Assembly (NCBI RefSeq): GCF_958450345.1
Contig: NC_088780.1
Span: 59,865,533-59,929,532 of the forward strand
DNA length: 64,000 bases
Origin: Calliphora vicina
Lineage: Eukaryota > Arthropoda > Insecta > Diptera > Calliphoridae
Direction: 5' to 3'
The notes beneath the pieces were generated by a model, which did no database searches, was not told the origin of the DNA, and worked only from the letters and a program-made list of their open reading frames with translations. Both the position numbers and the translations under genes were made by a program. How positions within the stretch are numbered: position 1 is the first letter of the stretch; each line of letters starts with the position of its first letter. Positions 12,717 through 25,344 of this stretch are shown in pieces.

Positions 12717-13733
12717 AAATAATTAAAGAATTAATTTCATTATTATTCTAAATGTCCAAAACTTATTTGCAAAAGTTTCGACGTGTTTCATAACATTTTT
12801 TTTATTTTTTTGCAGGATTATTGTTTTGTTTGTTGTTGCACAATTATCCTGTTTATTTTGGCTATAAAACGAATCTGTATGTCCAATAATATAAATGTTT
12901 AAAACACAATGCAAAAAGTTAACGATTTCTTGAAACTAAAAACTTTTATCAAAATTCAACTTCTATAAGTTTTTAAGACTTTAAAACTTTAGTCACTTAA
13001 AAGTTAATAAACAAAGAAAATATTGAACGTTTAATTGGATTTTAAATTGAATGGTTGTTTATTTTGCAAATAGTAAAATATTTTTTTGTTATATTTGTTA
13101 TAGTAATCATGAAATTGTTTTCTGTGTACTTTATTATTAAGTTTTAGCATTTTTGTTTAATGTACATAATAAATCAAATTAATTGTATTGTTTTCCTATT
13201 ACACATTATGTAATGGTAGTGATTTTTGTTAATTAGTTTATGATATTAATTTCATTATTTAAGATGTAAATTGTTTCCATATAATTATTATAAAACTACA
13301 TAGGATTCTAAAATAAATATTAAAAGTACACAATAGGTAGTACTTATTGATTGGCACCACAAAGCTTACAGCTTGAATATGATATTTATTTAGTCGATTC
13401 CATAAAAGTAATGAGATGATACACAATACTTTCTTTTGAATTGTAGACAAAATTAAATATATTGTCTGTTACCCCACATTAGCATATGTGGGATCGACTT
13501 AGAATTACTTTTTGTGTTGACTTAACCATGAAAATGCTAATATGTTTTTGAACTCATACAATTTCATGAATGTTGGTCCTTCCTTAATTGACAAAACCTT
13601 ATAAATGCCAGTTTAAAAAGAGTTTTATGTAAATCATGTTAGCAAAATTCTTTAAGATCGATCGGTAATTGACCAAAGCTCTCACAATGATCCTCACTTC
13701 CTTACATACACATACATTTGAGAATAGTATTAG
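12717..13733. other. AT-rich sequence, nothing recognised
   Basis: No gene or repeat boundary was identified. A short hairpin (CCACATTAGCATATGTGG) lies near 13474-13491. Confidence 0.5.
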
Positions 13734-13986
13734 TACACTAAGAGAAATATGACGATCTAAATTTAAGAAAAAAATTCTTGAATGGAGATTGCAAAATTTT
13801 TCAAGTTTTAATCTTAAATTATGGTCAGTAAGATTACGTTCTCAAAATTAAGAATAATTTCTTGATTTCTAGAACGCATTCTAAAAATCAAGAACATAAT
13901 CTTAATTTTAAGATTGTATTTTTGAATTTAAGAACATATTCTCAAAATTTAGATTGAATTCTTGATTTTTTAGAAATTTGACAATA

Positions 13987-14064
13987 ATGAAAGCTTGTTG
14001 TGTTATAAATTGCAAAACGCTGATCGAAGTAGACGTGTTTAAAAAAAGTGAACAAAATATTTAA
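13987..14064 (+). pseudogene. Short N-terminal exon remnant, zinc-finger-like (THAP-like?)
   Basis: A 25-codon frame starts M-K-A-C-C-V-I-N-C and is followed by a lysine-rich stretch, then stops. The C-x4-C pattern right after the start methionine resembles the beginning of THAP-type fingers, which are common in fly transposases. The distal C-x2-H half is not visible, so the domain call is weak. It lies in the same element and on the same strand as the larger coding remnant downstream and could be its first exon, now disrupted. Confidence 0.3.
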
Positions 14065-14280
14065 TTAATAATAGAAAATCAGAACTCAGACGAACTAGTT
14101 CTTATAAGTATATCTGTGAGTGAAGATTTCTTGACGCTGGCTGATGGACAATATCATCTGAGCAGAACGCCGTAAGAAAGGATACACTTTGATACTTGGC
14201 CGATATTTGCGAAGTTTTTCCCACTGAGAATGAACTTAAGGTAATTTCGTTATAGATTTTATTACAAAATTATTATTAAA

Positions 14281-14641
14281 GCTGCATCATTCAACAATAG
14301 CCTAGATACAAGCTCATCTCGTTTGGATGAAGAAGAAATTGCTGAAATTGGATCAACAAATCAAATGCAAAGTTCTGAAATTGATGAATCAGTTGCAGCT
14401 GCTTATAAACTATACTTGAGCAGAGATAGCGCTGATTGGGAGGAAGTTTGTCATAAATGGAAACTAACATACAGTGTGCTCCAGAAAGATTTGGCAAAAA
14501 TAGGAAGTCTTGAGTTACTACGAAGGTGGCCAAAAATAAGTCATTCAAGAGTGCCGGAATTGGTGAGAAAGTTGTTTTCGATTGCTACTTTCAGAATAAG
14601 TTAATTTCCCTTACAAATTTCAGATTAAAATTGAATTTTAA
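14281..14641 (+). CDS. C-terminal part of a transposon-borne protein with one intron
   Basis: The frame is open from 14281, where it reads A-A-S-F-N-N-S-L-D. It continues through acidic residues (D-E-E-E-I-A-E-I) and a W-x2-V-x-H-K-W-K-L stretch to L-L-R-R-W-P-K-I-S-H-S-R-V-P-E-L at 14562. A GTGAGA donor at 14563 and a TTTCAG acceptor ending at 14623 define a 61-bp intron, a typical fly length. Splicing adds I-K-I-E-F and a stop at 14639-14641. The W-P...E-L-I-x-I-(D/E)-F ending is a motif I associate with uncharacterised insect transposon proteins (from memory, not checked). The true 5' end is unresolved: a possible upstream splice at 14241-14281 would give an implausibly short 41-bp intron. 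Function is unknown, and the gene is probably not active. Confidence 0.45.
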
Positions 14642-15277
14642 ATTATGTACCCAGGAAAAGATCAATTTTGTTAATTCAAAACGAAGAAGTTTATGTTATT
14701 TGCAACGCAATCCTTAAAAGAGTTCAATAAACACTTCCAATCCTATGAAGTTGGTTCTTTACTTAGTAAAATTTATATTATTAAAATTTCTGATTTTTTT
14801 AGCCTTCCTTTTCATTTATATCCAATCAATAATGGAAGAACATATGTAAGGCCAAAGTTGATATAATTTTAATGTATGTATTATAATATAATTGCGTTTT
14901 TTTTAAATACATAAATATGTAAATATAATAATACATTAAATATAAATACTAATATAATACATTTACATATTTCGACATTCTAATTCAATTTGTTTAATAT
15001 TAATTGTTAAGATTAAATTCTTAACAATTTAAGAATACAATCTTAAATTAAGATTTTTAACAAGACTATGTTCTTAAAACCGATCTCAAATCAAGAACTT
15101 CGTTAAGATTACATTCTTAAATTTTACAAAATGTATTCTTAATTTAAGATTGTAAATAAGAACACAATCTTAAATACGATCTTAAAATAAGCAATCGTAA
15201 AAAAATAAGATTTTATTCTTGAATTAAGAATTTTGGACGTAAAATTTTGATTTTAGCACGTTTTTTCCCTTAGTGTA

Positions 15278-16808
15278 TGGAGATATAATATAACTCACAC
15301 AAAAAATTACTATAAAGAATTGGCAGTTGATCCAATAAAAGTTATTCTTGCTAAAATAACTTAAATGCACTTGCCAATAAAAAAATTACTTAAGCAAATC
15401 ATAATTTTTGCGTACAAAAATCAAGTCTTCTATAAGGGAGAGTCCAAGATCTCAAAAAAATTTTGGAAGTAAATGTAGCGTTTAACACTGTCTTATAGAA
15501 TAATATTTACTTAGACAATTTCATATCTAGGTATTATTCTATGTTTACATTTGCTAACAAATTCTACCAAAGTTTTATTATTCTAGTTCAGAATATAGAA
15601 AGTTTTATAATACAAACCGATTTCCAAGCAATATTTTTTATGTGCGAATATTATAATATGTTGTTCGATATGCTATTTTTTATTTCTTTATTGAGTATCA
15701 ATATTTACTTTCTTGTTCGTCATTATATCTGTATTTTATTTGAAATTTTATCGAGAATACAAGTTCTCTTTTATAGATAAAATAAATTAATTAATTGATT
15801 GATTTTTTTTAATAAATATAACATCATGAAAGCAAGTAAACAATTTTAACTACATATAAGATATTTCTAGAATGACAGGTGGAAAACATTTGAACTTTGA
15901 GACTTCTTTTTTGATTCTGAAACTAATTGTGAATAATAGTATAATCAGATATTTCTCTAGCTACAATAATTTTTTTGATTTTACAAATATCAGAATATTT
16001 TGTTACAGGAACAAAATATCCATTAAAATATCATTTTAAGCATGTCGCTATCAAATGCCATTATTTATTATATGAAATCCATTAAGTTTATTTCTTAAAA
16101 TGTTGTTCTTTTTTGAATTTAAATTTAACAAAATACCAAAGGAGTATTCTTTGTTTTAAAGTGTCATTTAGTTTGTTTAGTCATCGTTTTAAACGTTATT
16201 TATTTAATATTTCAAGGGTTCTTTTAAATCATCTTATCGTTATTTTAACAAGTACAATTCATTCATTATTTGAATTGTGTGAACTATAATCAAGAGTCTT
16301 CAAAATAATAACAATTACACAATATGTAAAGAGGTAACTGAATGCCTTTTATATTTAATGCTTTCTTTAATAAATTGTTGCAAATATTAAATAAACTAAG
16401 AGAGGTGACTAATTTTTGGGGTCCACTTACTACAGAACCATAAATGCGCAAACGAATTTAATAAACATCTAAGCTCTGCATAGTGGGTTCGATCGAAAAT
16501 AAGTGATAATAACTCTGATTCTTCTAAACTATTGGTCCAATTGCAAACTTATGTAGTTATTAATCGTAGACAGCCACATATGCTTTAAGAAAATGAATTT
16601 ATGACCGCGCTGCTCCAATTCAAGGTGAGATAGGGTGTCAAAGTCGACGGCATCGGGTTAGCAAAATAATTTTTAGCTTGTAACTTTACAAATATGAACA
16701 TATTTCAATGAATTAAACTTTGTTATAAAGCAATTGGGAAGGTAAATTTCACTTGGTTATTTCTTATACATATGTATGTATAAACATTTAAAAGATATAC
16801 TAGACGAT
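15278..16808. other. AT-rich sequence, nothing recognised
   Basis: A 79-codon frame at 15541-15780 is hydrophobic and AT-driven, with no motif; I treat it as chance. No RNA gene or clear transposon boundary was seen. Confidence 0.5.
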
Positions 16809-16811
16809 TAA

Positions 16812-16940
16812 TGTGCTGTTTTTCTATAGCGAGTAGACGTTTTGAGTGGACGTTTTACATGTATTTTGTTTTTGTTACAATAACAAAACACCTGTTAAAT
16901 TTCCACTCAAAGTACTCGTTCGCTATAGAAAAACAGCACA
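16812..16940. mobile_element. Short palindromic MITE with TAA duplication
   Basis: The 129-bp sequence folds into a hairpin. The left arm TGTGCTGTTTTTCTATAGCG pairs with CGCTATAGAAAAACAGCACA at the right, and GAGTGGA pairs with TCCACTC. Both ends are flanked by TAA (16809-16811, 16941-16943). A 3-bp TAA/TTA duplication suits PIF/Harbinger-type MITEs, but the termini alone do not prove the family. Confidence 0.75.
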
Positions 16941-17024
16941 TAAATTTTTAAATTTTCAGTTTAAAAATTAAAATGAAAAAAAAAAACTCATTTAATTTTC
17001 CTCACTTTCCTGACTTTGACAGCG

Positions 17025-18307
17025 CACAGTGGTTTAGAAACGTTTTTTTGGAAATAATTCGGTATATCGGGTAGTATTGGAGATATTGTTACGAAATTTA
17101 CATTTGTTAAGCTTCCTAACGCTAATTGGTGGCCCCTCAAAGAAAGTCACCTCGGGTTTCAAAATTCGCCAAAAATGCATTTATGATCCGTATGAGCAGA
17201 AATTTAAAATATAAATAGTCCTTGAGAAGATCTACATTATTTTGTTTTATTTTTTTTGCATTTTGCTCGATATTTTTATGTTTTTTATTTTTAAAATATC
17301 AGCTTATCGGTGATAAAATTCTAAATAAAATTAAGAAACTTGCTAACAGTTATCTATTCCCTATAAAAAGTTACACGCATCCAAATTTGGAACATGCAGA
17401 AAGGGCCGTATTTAGTTTTGTCCGAAAAAATCCAATATATTTTTTCTTTGTAGAACAAAATTTTCTTCGGGACTATGAAAAATGTTTACATAATCTGGAA
17501 AGAAAACTTAATGCAACACCCCGCAGATATATTAAAACTTGGCCAATTTTAAAGAAAACATTTTCAGTTTGAGTAAAAAATTCTAAAAAGGCAAAGCAGC
17601 GTTCCTCGAAAAACCTTCAGATTTGTATAACTCTATATGATTTGTATAACTCAGTTTCTGAATTTTAGTATTTGAAAATAAATAATATCATAAAAAATAA
17701 TATTATAGGACACTTTTTAAAAAAATTTAACGTTTTTCATACATTTCATGCAAAATGTGTTATACCAAACTTTTAAGTCAGTATCTGTTTAAATTCATAA
17801 GATACACATGATATGCAAGAATATACATTTTGCATGAAATATATGAAAAAACGTTTGAATTTTTGAAAACTTTGTGGAGCTTATTTTCAAATAATGAAAT
17901 TCCTAAAATGGGGAAAATATGTTCCAAAAACTGACTTTTTTAGAAAAGTGTTAACTGTGACGTTATTTACCGTGAGGTAGTAAAAATTTTACTTTACAAG
18001 CTTTTGCATTAAGTTAGCCTTTCGGATCGTATAAAAAATTATAGCCCCGAAGAAAATTTTATTCTACAAAAGAAAAAATATAGGGAATTTTTTTGGGAAA
18101 AAACTTAAAAACTACGATCCATTTTACATGTTCTACTTTGGATGCGTGTAACTTTTTAGGACGAGATAACTGTTAGCAAATTATTTTTATTTTATTTGGA
18201 ATTTTATCGTCAATATAACTTATTTAAAAAAAAAAATCGACTCTCCGTCAGGCCACCATATTTAAAAAACCAAAAAAAAATCTAGCAAAATTAAAAAAAC
18301 CACTGTT
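17025..18307. mobile_element. Inverted-repeat element with a Transib-like left terminus
   Basis: The left end reads CACAGTGGTTTAGAAACG. The right end is about CCACTGT near 18300-18307, one base short of the full heptamer. Two inverted blocks are visible: 17290-17395 against 18130-18235 (CTTGCTAACAGTTAT and AACTTTTTAGG-type matches) and 17706-17770 against 17825-17880. The left flank is CAGCG, with no matching copy on the right, where the tandem array begins. The 116-codon frame at 17222-17572 spans an arm and is not convincingly a gene, although a hydrophobic start followed by charged residues is visible. Confidence 0.5.
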
Positions 18308-19465
18308 CCGATCCAGACCATTTTTAGCTAACCTCCGTACAGTGATAAGAAATTAATTCATACAAAGTTTGAAGAATTTTGCAATTATAGTTCTCAATGT
18401 ATTTAGAAATAACTATTTACTTTTTGGGTAGGTGACTCTCCCATACACTGATAAGAAACTGAATCGCGTAAAGTTTGAAGACTTTCATAGTTATAGTTCA
18501 CCAGATATTCGAAATTATTATTTACATTGCATGGGAGGTGCCACACTAATCCAATTCCGCATATTTTCAGCTATGCGTTCAGTAATTAGAAATAATTTCG
18601 TAAAAAGTTTAAATACATTCGAAATTAACTATTTACTATGTATAGGATGTGCCAGTAATCTAATCCGGAACATTTTCAACCAAACTATGTAAACTGGTAA
18701 GAAAGCCATTTTGACAAAGTTTGAAGAATCTCGCAATTATAGTTCTCAAGATATTTAGAAATAACTATTTCCTTTGAATGGGAGGTGCCACACCCCGTGT
18801 TCCGATCCGTCTCATTTTTGGAAAAACTTCATGCACTGATAAGAAATTAATTCGTATAAAGTTTGAAGGTTGTCGTAATTATAGTTTTGCAGATATTCGA
18901 ACTACATACTTTGCATGGGACGTTTCACGACCACTAATCCGCATATTTTCAGGCAGACTATGTAAAATGATAATACAGCTATTCGGACAAAGTTGGAATA
19001 AACTCGTAATTATAGATCTCAAGATATTTAGAAATAACTAAATACTTTGTATGGGAGTTGACTCAACCCCAGTTCCGATCCCATTTTTCGTTTAACTTCT
19101 GGCAGTGATAAGAAATGGATTCGTATAAAGTTTGAAGACTTTCACATTTATAGTGCTCCAGATATTTGAAAATAACTATTTACTTTCTATAATAAGTGCC
19201 ACGCCCACTAATACAATACCGCCCATTTTTAGCCATACTCCATACAGTGGTATGAAATTAATAAACCGATTACATTGTATGGAAATGTATGGTAGGTGGC
19301 ACGCCCACTAATTCAATGAAATATGAAATGATAAGGGTGCCATTAGGACAAAATTTTAAGATTTCCACAATTATAGTTCACAATAGATTTGAAAATAACT
19401 ATTTACTTTGTATTTGAGGTGTCACACCGCCTGTTCCGATCCGTCCAATTTCGGTTAAAAATATA
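18308..19465 (+). repeat. Degenerate tandem array, unit about 105-142 bp
   Basis: The module CAGTGATAAGAAATTAATTC then GTATAAAGTTTGAAG, ATTATAGTT, AGATATT, ACTATTTACTTTG recurs about eight times. Starts lie near 18344, 18449, 18570, 18695, 18837, 18970, 19106 and 19248-19327. Units are diverged and of variable length. Frames in this stretch (for example 18432-18692) are repeat-derived. Confidence 0.75.
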
Positions 19466-19536
19466 GACTTATGAAGACTTTTATATATTTGGATAAGTAT
19501 ATATGGATATGGATAAGTAAAGTCTTTTGTATATAT

Positions 19537-20210
19537 TGTTACGATATTGTAATTTAACTCAAATATAACGATTGTAACGGCTGATTTAAAGTTGCATAAT
19601 GCTTTCAAACAGCAGTGCCTCTCAAACTGTAACGTATCTGTGAGCATTATTAACATTGAATAAAAGCTTTGAGTTGATCATTGATCGTAGATATGGCAAC
19701 GCTGAATGTTTGCTGCGAATCGTATATTCGAATTCGAATATGTATAGGGGAAGAAAAACAAAAGTTATTTCGAGCTAAATTACAGCTCAATGTGTCCATT
19801 TATTAAAATTTCATTGATTATATACTAAATTAATGCTTACATTGCATTTTAACCTAAAGTGGAGAATGTAGCAGTTGGACAGAACATTGAACGCAAGAAT
19901 CACATAAAAATGAAGGGACGATCAATACAACATACAAAGTGTTTACTGTTTTATCGTTTCTGTAACATGATATTATTTCTTTTGCATTTCAATATTCTGT
20001 CGGTATTATTGACATATGGTTTATGCTACATATGTACTTTTACGAATTTATAAGCGTGTATAAAGAAAACACTTAGCGACTATTTAATATTTTAAATAAA
20101 TAAAGAGTTGTTACAATTTTAAACTACTAAATGACTTTTATTTGCAATCAAAAGTATCCGGTTTATTTAAAGGAAATAAAACAACGTTTTGAAAAGGTTA
20201 AAACGTAACA
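19537..20210. mobile_element. Probable solo LTR of a Ty3/gypsy-type retrotransposon
   Basis: The element begins TGTTACGATATTG and ends AAACGTAACA, giving TG...CA ends with a short inverted match (TGTTACG/CGTAACA). It is flanked by ATAT on both sides (19533-19536, 20211-20214). A 4-bp ATAT duplication is typical of several fly gypsy-group elements. AATAAA-type signals occur at about 19660 and 20093. No internal retroviral-like region adjoins, so it is a solo LTR. Orientation is uncertain. Confidence 0.6.
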
Positions 20211-20214
20211 ATAT

Positions 20215-21317
20215 GTATATATTTTTAAGCTCTCTCTTTTATTGAAGAACACATGGGGTTACACCTGTCTAGACTTGACAAATATTTTTCATAACCATTA
20301 ATGATGTTTGTGGTCAATACAAAGTTGTTATAACGAAGCAATAATAAATGGAGACTATACTTGATAATTTTTTATCTTGACAACCATTTTGATGTTTATC
20401 ATAATAAAAATTTATCAGGTATAGACAAGGGATAATGTATTAACAGGTATGTTTTTACACAACATTATATGTAAAGCAAAGTAGAAAATATTTAAAAAAA
20501 TACTCATTTTTCTTGAGTGAAATAAATTTAATAACACAGGCAGTATAATTTGGTAAATGTAATCCTGAGAAAATCACACCACTCTTACACTTCCAGCTCA
20601 CCACCTTATTTTGATGGTACATTTTAATAGTTGGTAAGAAGAACAAATAAATTTAGTAAATATATTTGAAAATAAATATGTATGTATTACATTCTAATGT
20701 GTTTTAAATTTAAAAATATTTATATATATATATCTTTTAAATAGCTGGTGCAGTTGTGCTGCATTATTAAAGGATTAGCAATTGGAATTTTAAATGTAGG
20801 TGCTGATTTACATTTCATAAAATGTGTGTTAAGTAAACTTTTAACATCAGTTTGTTAGTTAATCCTTTTAATGGCCATTAAAGTATTCTCACTGCTTATT
20901 GTTCGCAACTTTAATGCGAATGGGCACTGAAGGTCTGTCTGCCTTTGTGTTTTTGTGTGTTTGTTCATAAAACCATCTTTATACATAAATATCACGTCGT
21001 AATCTAAAAAGGATGAGAAAGAGTATGAAATAATGGAAAATAGACATACACACACAAATGCTAACCAGAACCAGAAGTGTCGCCATCGAAGCTACATACT
21101 AATACATGCAAATATACACACACACACACACACGCATAAAAAAGCAAACTAAAACATGCGAACTAAAAATAACGGAAACAGTTAAAAGACATAAAAACGA
21201 ATAAACTCACACCCATGTATGGTAACCGTTAAGTTTGTGCAATGTTGTTCTAAAGGATTAAAGTACTCCTTGAAAACTTTTCACTACGCACACACAAACA
21301 TGTGAAAGATATGTGCA
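20215..21317. other. AT-rich sequence with a short (AC)n run
   Basis: No gene was recognised. A simple (CA)n tract of about 19 bases lies at 21115-21133. Confidence 0.5.
21115..21133. repeat. (AC)n microsatellite
   Basis: About nine perfect CA units. Confidence 0.9.
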
Positions 21318-21425
21318 TGTACATTAGATATGTTCCTAAAAAAAAAATAGCTTTGGATGGATATTATTTAGTTCATACCAACTGTTGCCAAATTTAACAG
21401 TAATCGGATAACTAGAACCCATGCC
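21318..21425 (+). repeat. Repeat arm matching 27911-28036 in inverted orientation
   Basis: ACATTAGATATGTTCC, TAGCTTTGGATGG and CGGATAACTAGAACCC here recur inverted near 28036-27911 (GGGTTCTAGTTATCCG to ACATGTCTAATGTACA). The two sites are 6.5 kb apart; whether they are ends of one element or separate insertions is unknown. Confidence 0.55.
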
Positions 21426-21429
21426 GGAA

Positions 21430-22090
21430 ATACATATATTGAAAGTTTTAATTGGTAAAATTAGTCTAACACCCACCTTAAAGTATATCGACTTAGAATC
21501 ACTCTCTGAGTCGATTAAACGATGTCCGTCCGTCCGTCTGGCTGGTCGGCTGGCTGGCTGTCCATGTAAAACTTATGCGCAGAGTACAGGTCGCAATTTT
21601 GAAGATATTTCGATAAAATTTGGTACATATTGAAACTGACTGAAATCGGTCCATTATTTCACCTAGCCCCCATACAAATGCACTTCCGAAATTGGACTTT
21701 ATCGGTCATAAATGTTTAATTTATATATGTATCTCCACAAATTCCGCTCCAAATAAGTTTTATATATACAAAATTCATGTCACCAAATTTTGTTACGATC
21801 GGTCCATAATTAGTCATAGCTCCCATATAGACCCGCTTCCGAAAATCACTTTAACGTGCATAAATCGCTTACAAATGTTGGTATACACACAAAATTTACA
21901 ATAGTTAACTTTCATATAGACATAAATCACACGACCTAATTTCATGGTGATCGGTCCATAATTGGTCATAGCTCCCATATAAGGCCCACTTCCGAAAGTC
22001 ACTCAAAAATATAAAATATTGAAATTTTAAAAGAAAAGTGTTTTTACTCAGTTACTTGGTGTAGGGCATTACATGGCCGGGCTTGACCGA
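21430..22090 (-). repeat. mini-me/DINE-type interspersed repeat, copy 2
   Basis: On the minus strand it carries the same modules as copy 1 (ATGGACCGATC with TATGGGAGCTATG near 21805, 21950 and 21980). It also has an imperfect GTCY/GGCT tract at 21521-21564 (GTCCGTCCGTCCGTCTGGCT and following), then AATCGACTCAGAGAG and TATACTTTAAGGTGGGTG. The tract is interrupted by GGCT units, unlike the pure GACA array at 61072. Confidence 0.65.
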
Positions 22091-22949
22091 CATGAGAAGT
22101 TAGCATATATATTAACACATTACTTGGCATTGAATGTTTATGCTTATAATTTGTATAGAAATAAGTGACCGACACACAGTGGGAGAAAACCCTAATTTAG
22201 TGGAATTAAATTCGTATCTTCTAAACGCTTGTCCAAATTAATTTCATTTATATGGAAATATTACAGGCAAGGGGGTAAGCTAATAAAGTAATGCAAAATG
22301 GGTACTGCTACTTCAGTAGAATGAGCGGGAGAGGCTGCTAAACTACACTACCTCGGAAGAAATTCTATACTATTTTCAATTCTAAGAAATTATTTTAATA
22401 TATCTTTCAAAAAATATAAATTTTATAAGTAATTTTATTTATAGCAAGTAACTATTTAAATCTATAGATTTTGGACATTTACCCTATTGCCGGCATAGGT
22501 CGAAATATTCATATAAAATTAAACGTTTTTTTAGTTTTATTAATAAGTTTATTTTTAAAAACGAATAACAATTACACTGTGCAACAACCAAAATCGGGAG
22601 AAAATCGGGAAATATTTGGATCCGCTATTATCAAAAAACTGGAGTCTGATGAATCACTAGGAAGTAATGGATCCAACAAAAGTTGCATAACATCTTTCGA
22701 TAACGGTTCCACTTTTTTATAGCTTGCAGATGAAGTTCTGGACAATGTGGATATAACACAACGTTAAAACAAATATATTAATATTGACATAAAACGTTTT
22801 GCAAATGTTATATTTTTAATCTAAATAAAGCACTACCATATTTAAAAGGACTCATAATTTTATGTCAAATTTGGTATATGGGCATTTGTTTTTAGCAACT
22901 TGTAAGTAGTTAGAATTACATAAATTTAATTTTTATATAATGTAATTAC

Positions 22950-24046
22950 TAGGGGGCGGATTTATATGCAAATGCATGTTTTTTCTCGAACGTCCAAATA
23001 CAATGTAGAATAATTATCTATCCGAATCGCACATTTTGCTGCAAAATGGCATCGATTTGTTAGTGCATATTTTTGCATATTTTATTGATAATGCATATTT
23101 TGTTATATTTTACTTCAAAATGCACATTTATATGCATATTATGCCAATTTTTAATAAAAATATAATTTTTTTGTCGTTAATGAGCAATAATTGTTTCGAG
23201 AAAATTTTTTTGTCGAATTTGTTATAGAAATATCAGTCAATTTTATCGACTAACTTCTTTTTTCATTTCTCTATCAGTAATTGAAAATTATCATTTCAAA
23301 ACATTTTTCTTCAAAGAAGTTTAGTTTTTTTAAGTATCAAAAATTCATTAAATGTGTCGAAAACATTCATATTTGTTTTCATTGCACATTCGATTTATAA
23401 GAGATTTCGTTATCGAAAGATTTTGTAACTTCACCTACACAGTAACCGCTCCTGACAGTCATTTCCAAGCAGTTCTACGAGACTGTCGTAAAATAGTGAT
23501 TTTGGATAACTTAGAGAGAAATGCACTACACAATTAACGTTTAAAGTCCCTACACTATAGATTACATAGAGACACTTAAGTGACAATTGTCTTTATGTTA
23601 GATTACATGCGATGTATAAAGTAACCAATTGACTTCTCTCAGCATTACAAATAGCACGTCAAATGACCCAAAATATATAAATTGGAGTCAGCCAAGTGAT
23701 CAGACATTATTGATGATTTTAAAAGGAAAGTCACAATATAGAAACTCTATGGCTTTAAACAAGTATTCATACCAAGATATTACAATTAATATAAATATCC
23801 ATCGAAGAAAGGTTATTTTAAAAATAGTTTTAGAACTTTAATTGTTTAATTCCTGGTATAATTTAAAAAATTCTAACTGCTGGCAACAGTGTTGTGTATT
23901 TTTTTGACATTTCGAAATCCATACTTAATTATTTTATGTTTCTGCACAAAAATATAAGTAAATTTTTTAGGTCATATTTTGATTTTTTTGAAGCATATTT
24001 TAGGCGCATATTTTCCAATAATAAATGCATGAAAATCCGCCCCCTA
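22950..24046 (-). mobile_element. Non-autonomous hAT element, copy 2
   Basis: Ends TAGGGGGCGGATTT and AAAATCCGCCCCCTA are flanked by GTAATTAC at 22942-22949 and 24047-24054. It is inverted relative to copy 1. The paralogous site in element B (31790-31797) has a single GTAATTAC with no insertion, proving the boundaries. The interior is non-coding with GCATATTT motifs near the ends. Confidence 0.92.
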
Positions 24047-24818
24047 GTAATTACCAATAGCACTTCTTATATACAATCTTAAAAAATAAGGAACAAATTT
24101 AGTACGAGATTTTACATCGTCCCAACGATAATAATTTCTTAAAAAAATTATATAAATTCACCTCGCACTTTTTTGCAGCTGAATTTTTCACCATATTTAG
24201 TCTATAATATAGCCTTGATATTGGTAAAAAAAATAGGACTGCATCTCACAGCATTAGTAACTCGCAACCTTCCGAAAATTCAAAAAGTAAAAAAAAAAAT
24301 TCTATTAGAATATGGCTATTGGTTATCACCAGGGCAACCAAAATTATGCAATATCATATTTTTTGCTGTGCGTCGTATAAACGTATGAGTTAGTTATTTA
24401 TCCGTTTCAGACAATTTTAAGAATTTTGCCATCGATTTGTTAGTGCATATTTTTGCATATTTTGCTCTTTACAGCATATTTTATCATATTTTGCTTTTTA
24501 TAGCATATTTTGGCATATTTAGCTCATAACTGCATATTTTTGTTGCATATTTTCTTTTTTTAATTATTTTGTTTTCTTAATATAATTTTATTGTTTGCAT
24601 TGTAATTTTTCATTTCTATATTTTACTATTTTTCAGGGTCCAATGATAATTGGCCTAAGTTACTTAAAGAAAAAATTAGAATGCCCATAATCGCCTTATC
24701 TTCATTGAATTTTGGTGGATTTAAGGAGGCTTAATTTCCGTATATTTGAATTAAATTAAAAAAATACAAACACAAATATCAACATTTAACAAATAATAAA
24801 AAATACGTAAAAAATGTA

Positions 24819-25082
24819 CCCAGTAAGCACCAAAGTCCCAAAAATTCAAGCACTTGAACATTTTGTTATAATTTGACTTGAATGTAAAAATAATTATGTT
24901 TTAAACTTGAAAAATATTTGAAAAATTATGGCTTAAATTTATATTTCCTTTTTACTGGATAATGATATTGAGATAAAGTGTAATACAACTGCAATTCAAT
25001 TGTAATTCAATTGCTTGACTATAATTAAAGGCTTGAATTACACTTGCATTCAACTTGAATTTCAGCAAAAATGCTTATTGGG
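24819..25082. mobile_element. MITE with CCCAGTAAGCA ends
   Basis: Ends CCCAGTAAGCA and TGCTTATTGGG are bordered by TA on both sides (24817-24818, 25083-25084). The interior is AT-rich with repeated TTGAATT/AATTCAA motifs. It lies inside the 24330-26131 hAT element and is therefore younger. Confidence 0.65.
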
Positions 25083-25344
25083 TAAATAAAATTTCAAAAT
25101 TGTATGTATTATGGACAATTTCTTAACAAAATTTTGGATACATTTTCAAAATACAAAAAAAAAAACTTAAGTTTGCTTTAGACAGTTATGGTTAGGCATT
25201 GACAGTTTACCATTAATATAAAATTATTAAACAAATGTTCAGAATATTAAGATCTATTGAAAACCTCGCATTCATTGTTCGTTGATAGATTTACACAAAT
25301 TCTAACGAAGATAGAATTTGTTTGCTTGTCTGCTGATACAGCCA

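Larger units (their letters stand above)
13736..15275 (+). mobile_element. DNA transposon with CACTAAG ends, subterminal repeat arrays and a decayed spliced gene
   Basis: Ends read CACTAAGAGAAA at the left and TTTCCCTTAGTG at the right, each bordered by TA (13734-13735 and 15276-15277). The outer ~250 bp on each side are packed with TTAAGAAT/ATTCTTAA-type motifs in both orientations (13760-13975 and 15000-15230). The middle holds coding remains at 13987-14064 and 14281-14641. A TA duplication suggests Tc1/mariner or a related group, but the termini and the protein do not identify a superfamily. The element may be a decayed autonomous copy or an internally deleted one. Confidence 0.65.

Noticed and set aside
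17222..17572. 116-codon frame with hydrophobic N-terminus as a secreted or membrane protein
   Set aside because: It lies within an inverted-repeat element, has AT-driven composition and no recognised domain; kept only as a remark.
18432..19041. Two 86-87-codon frames as tandem paralogous genes
   Set aside because: They are translations of successive degenerate tandem units.
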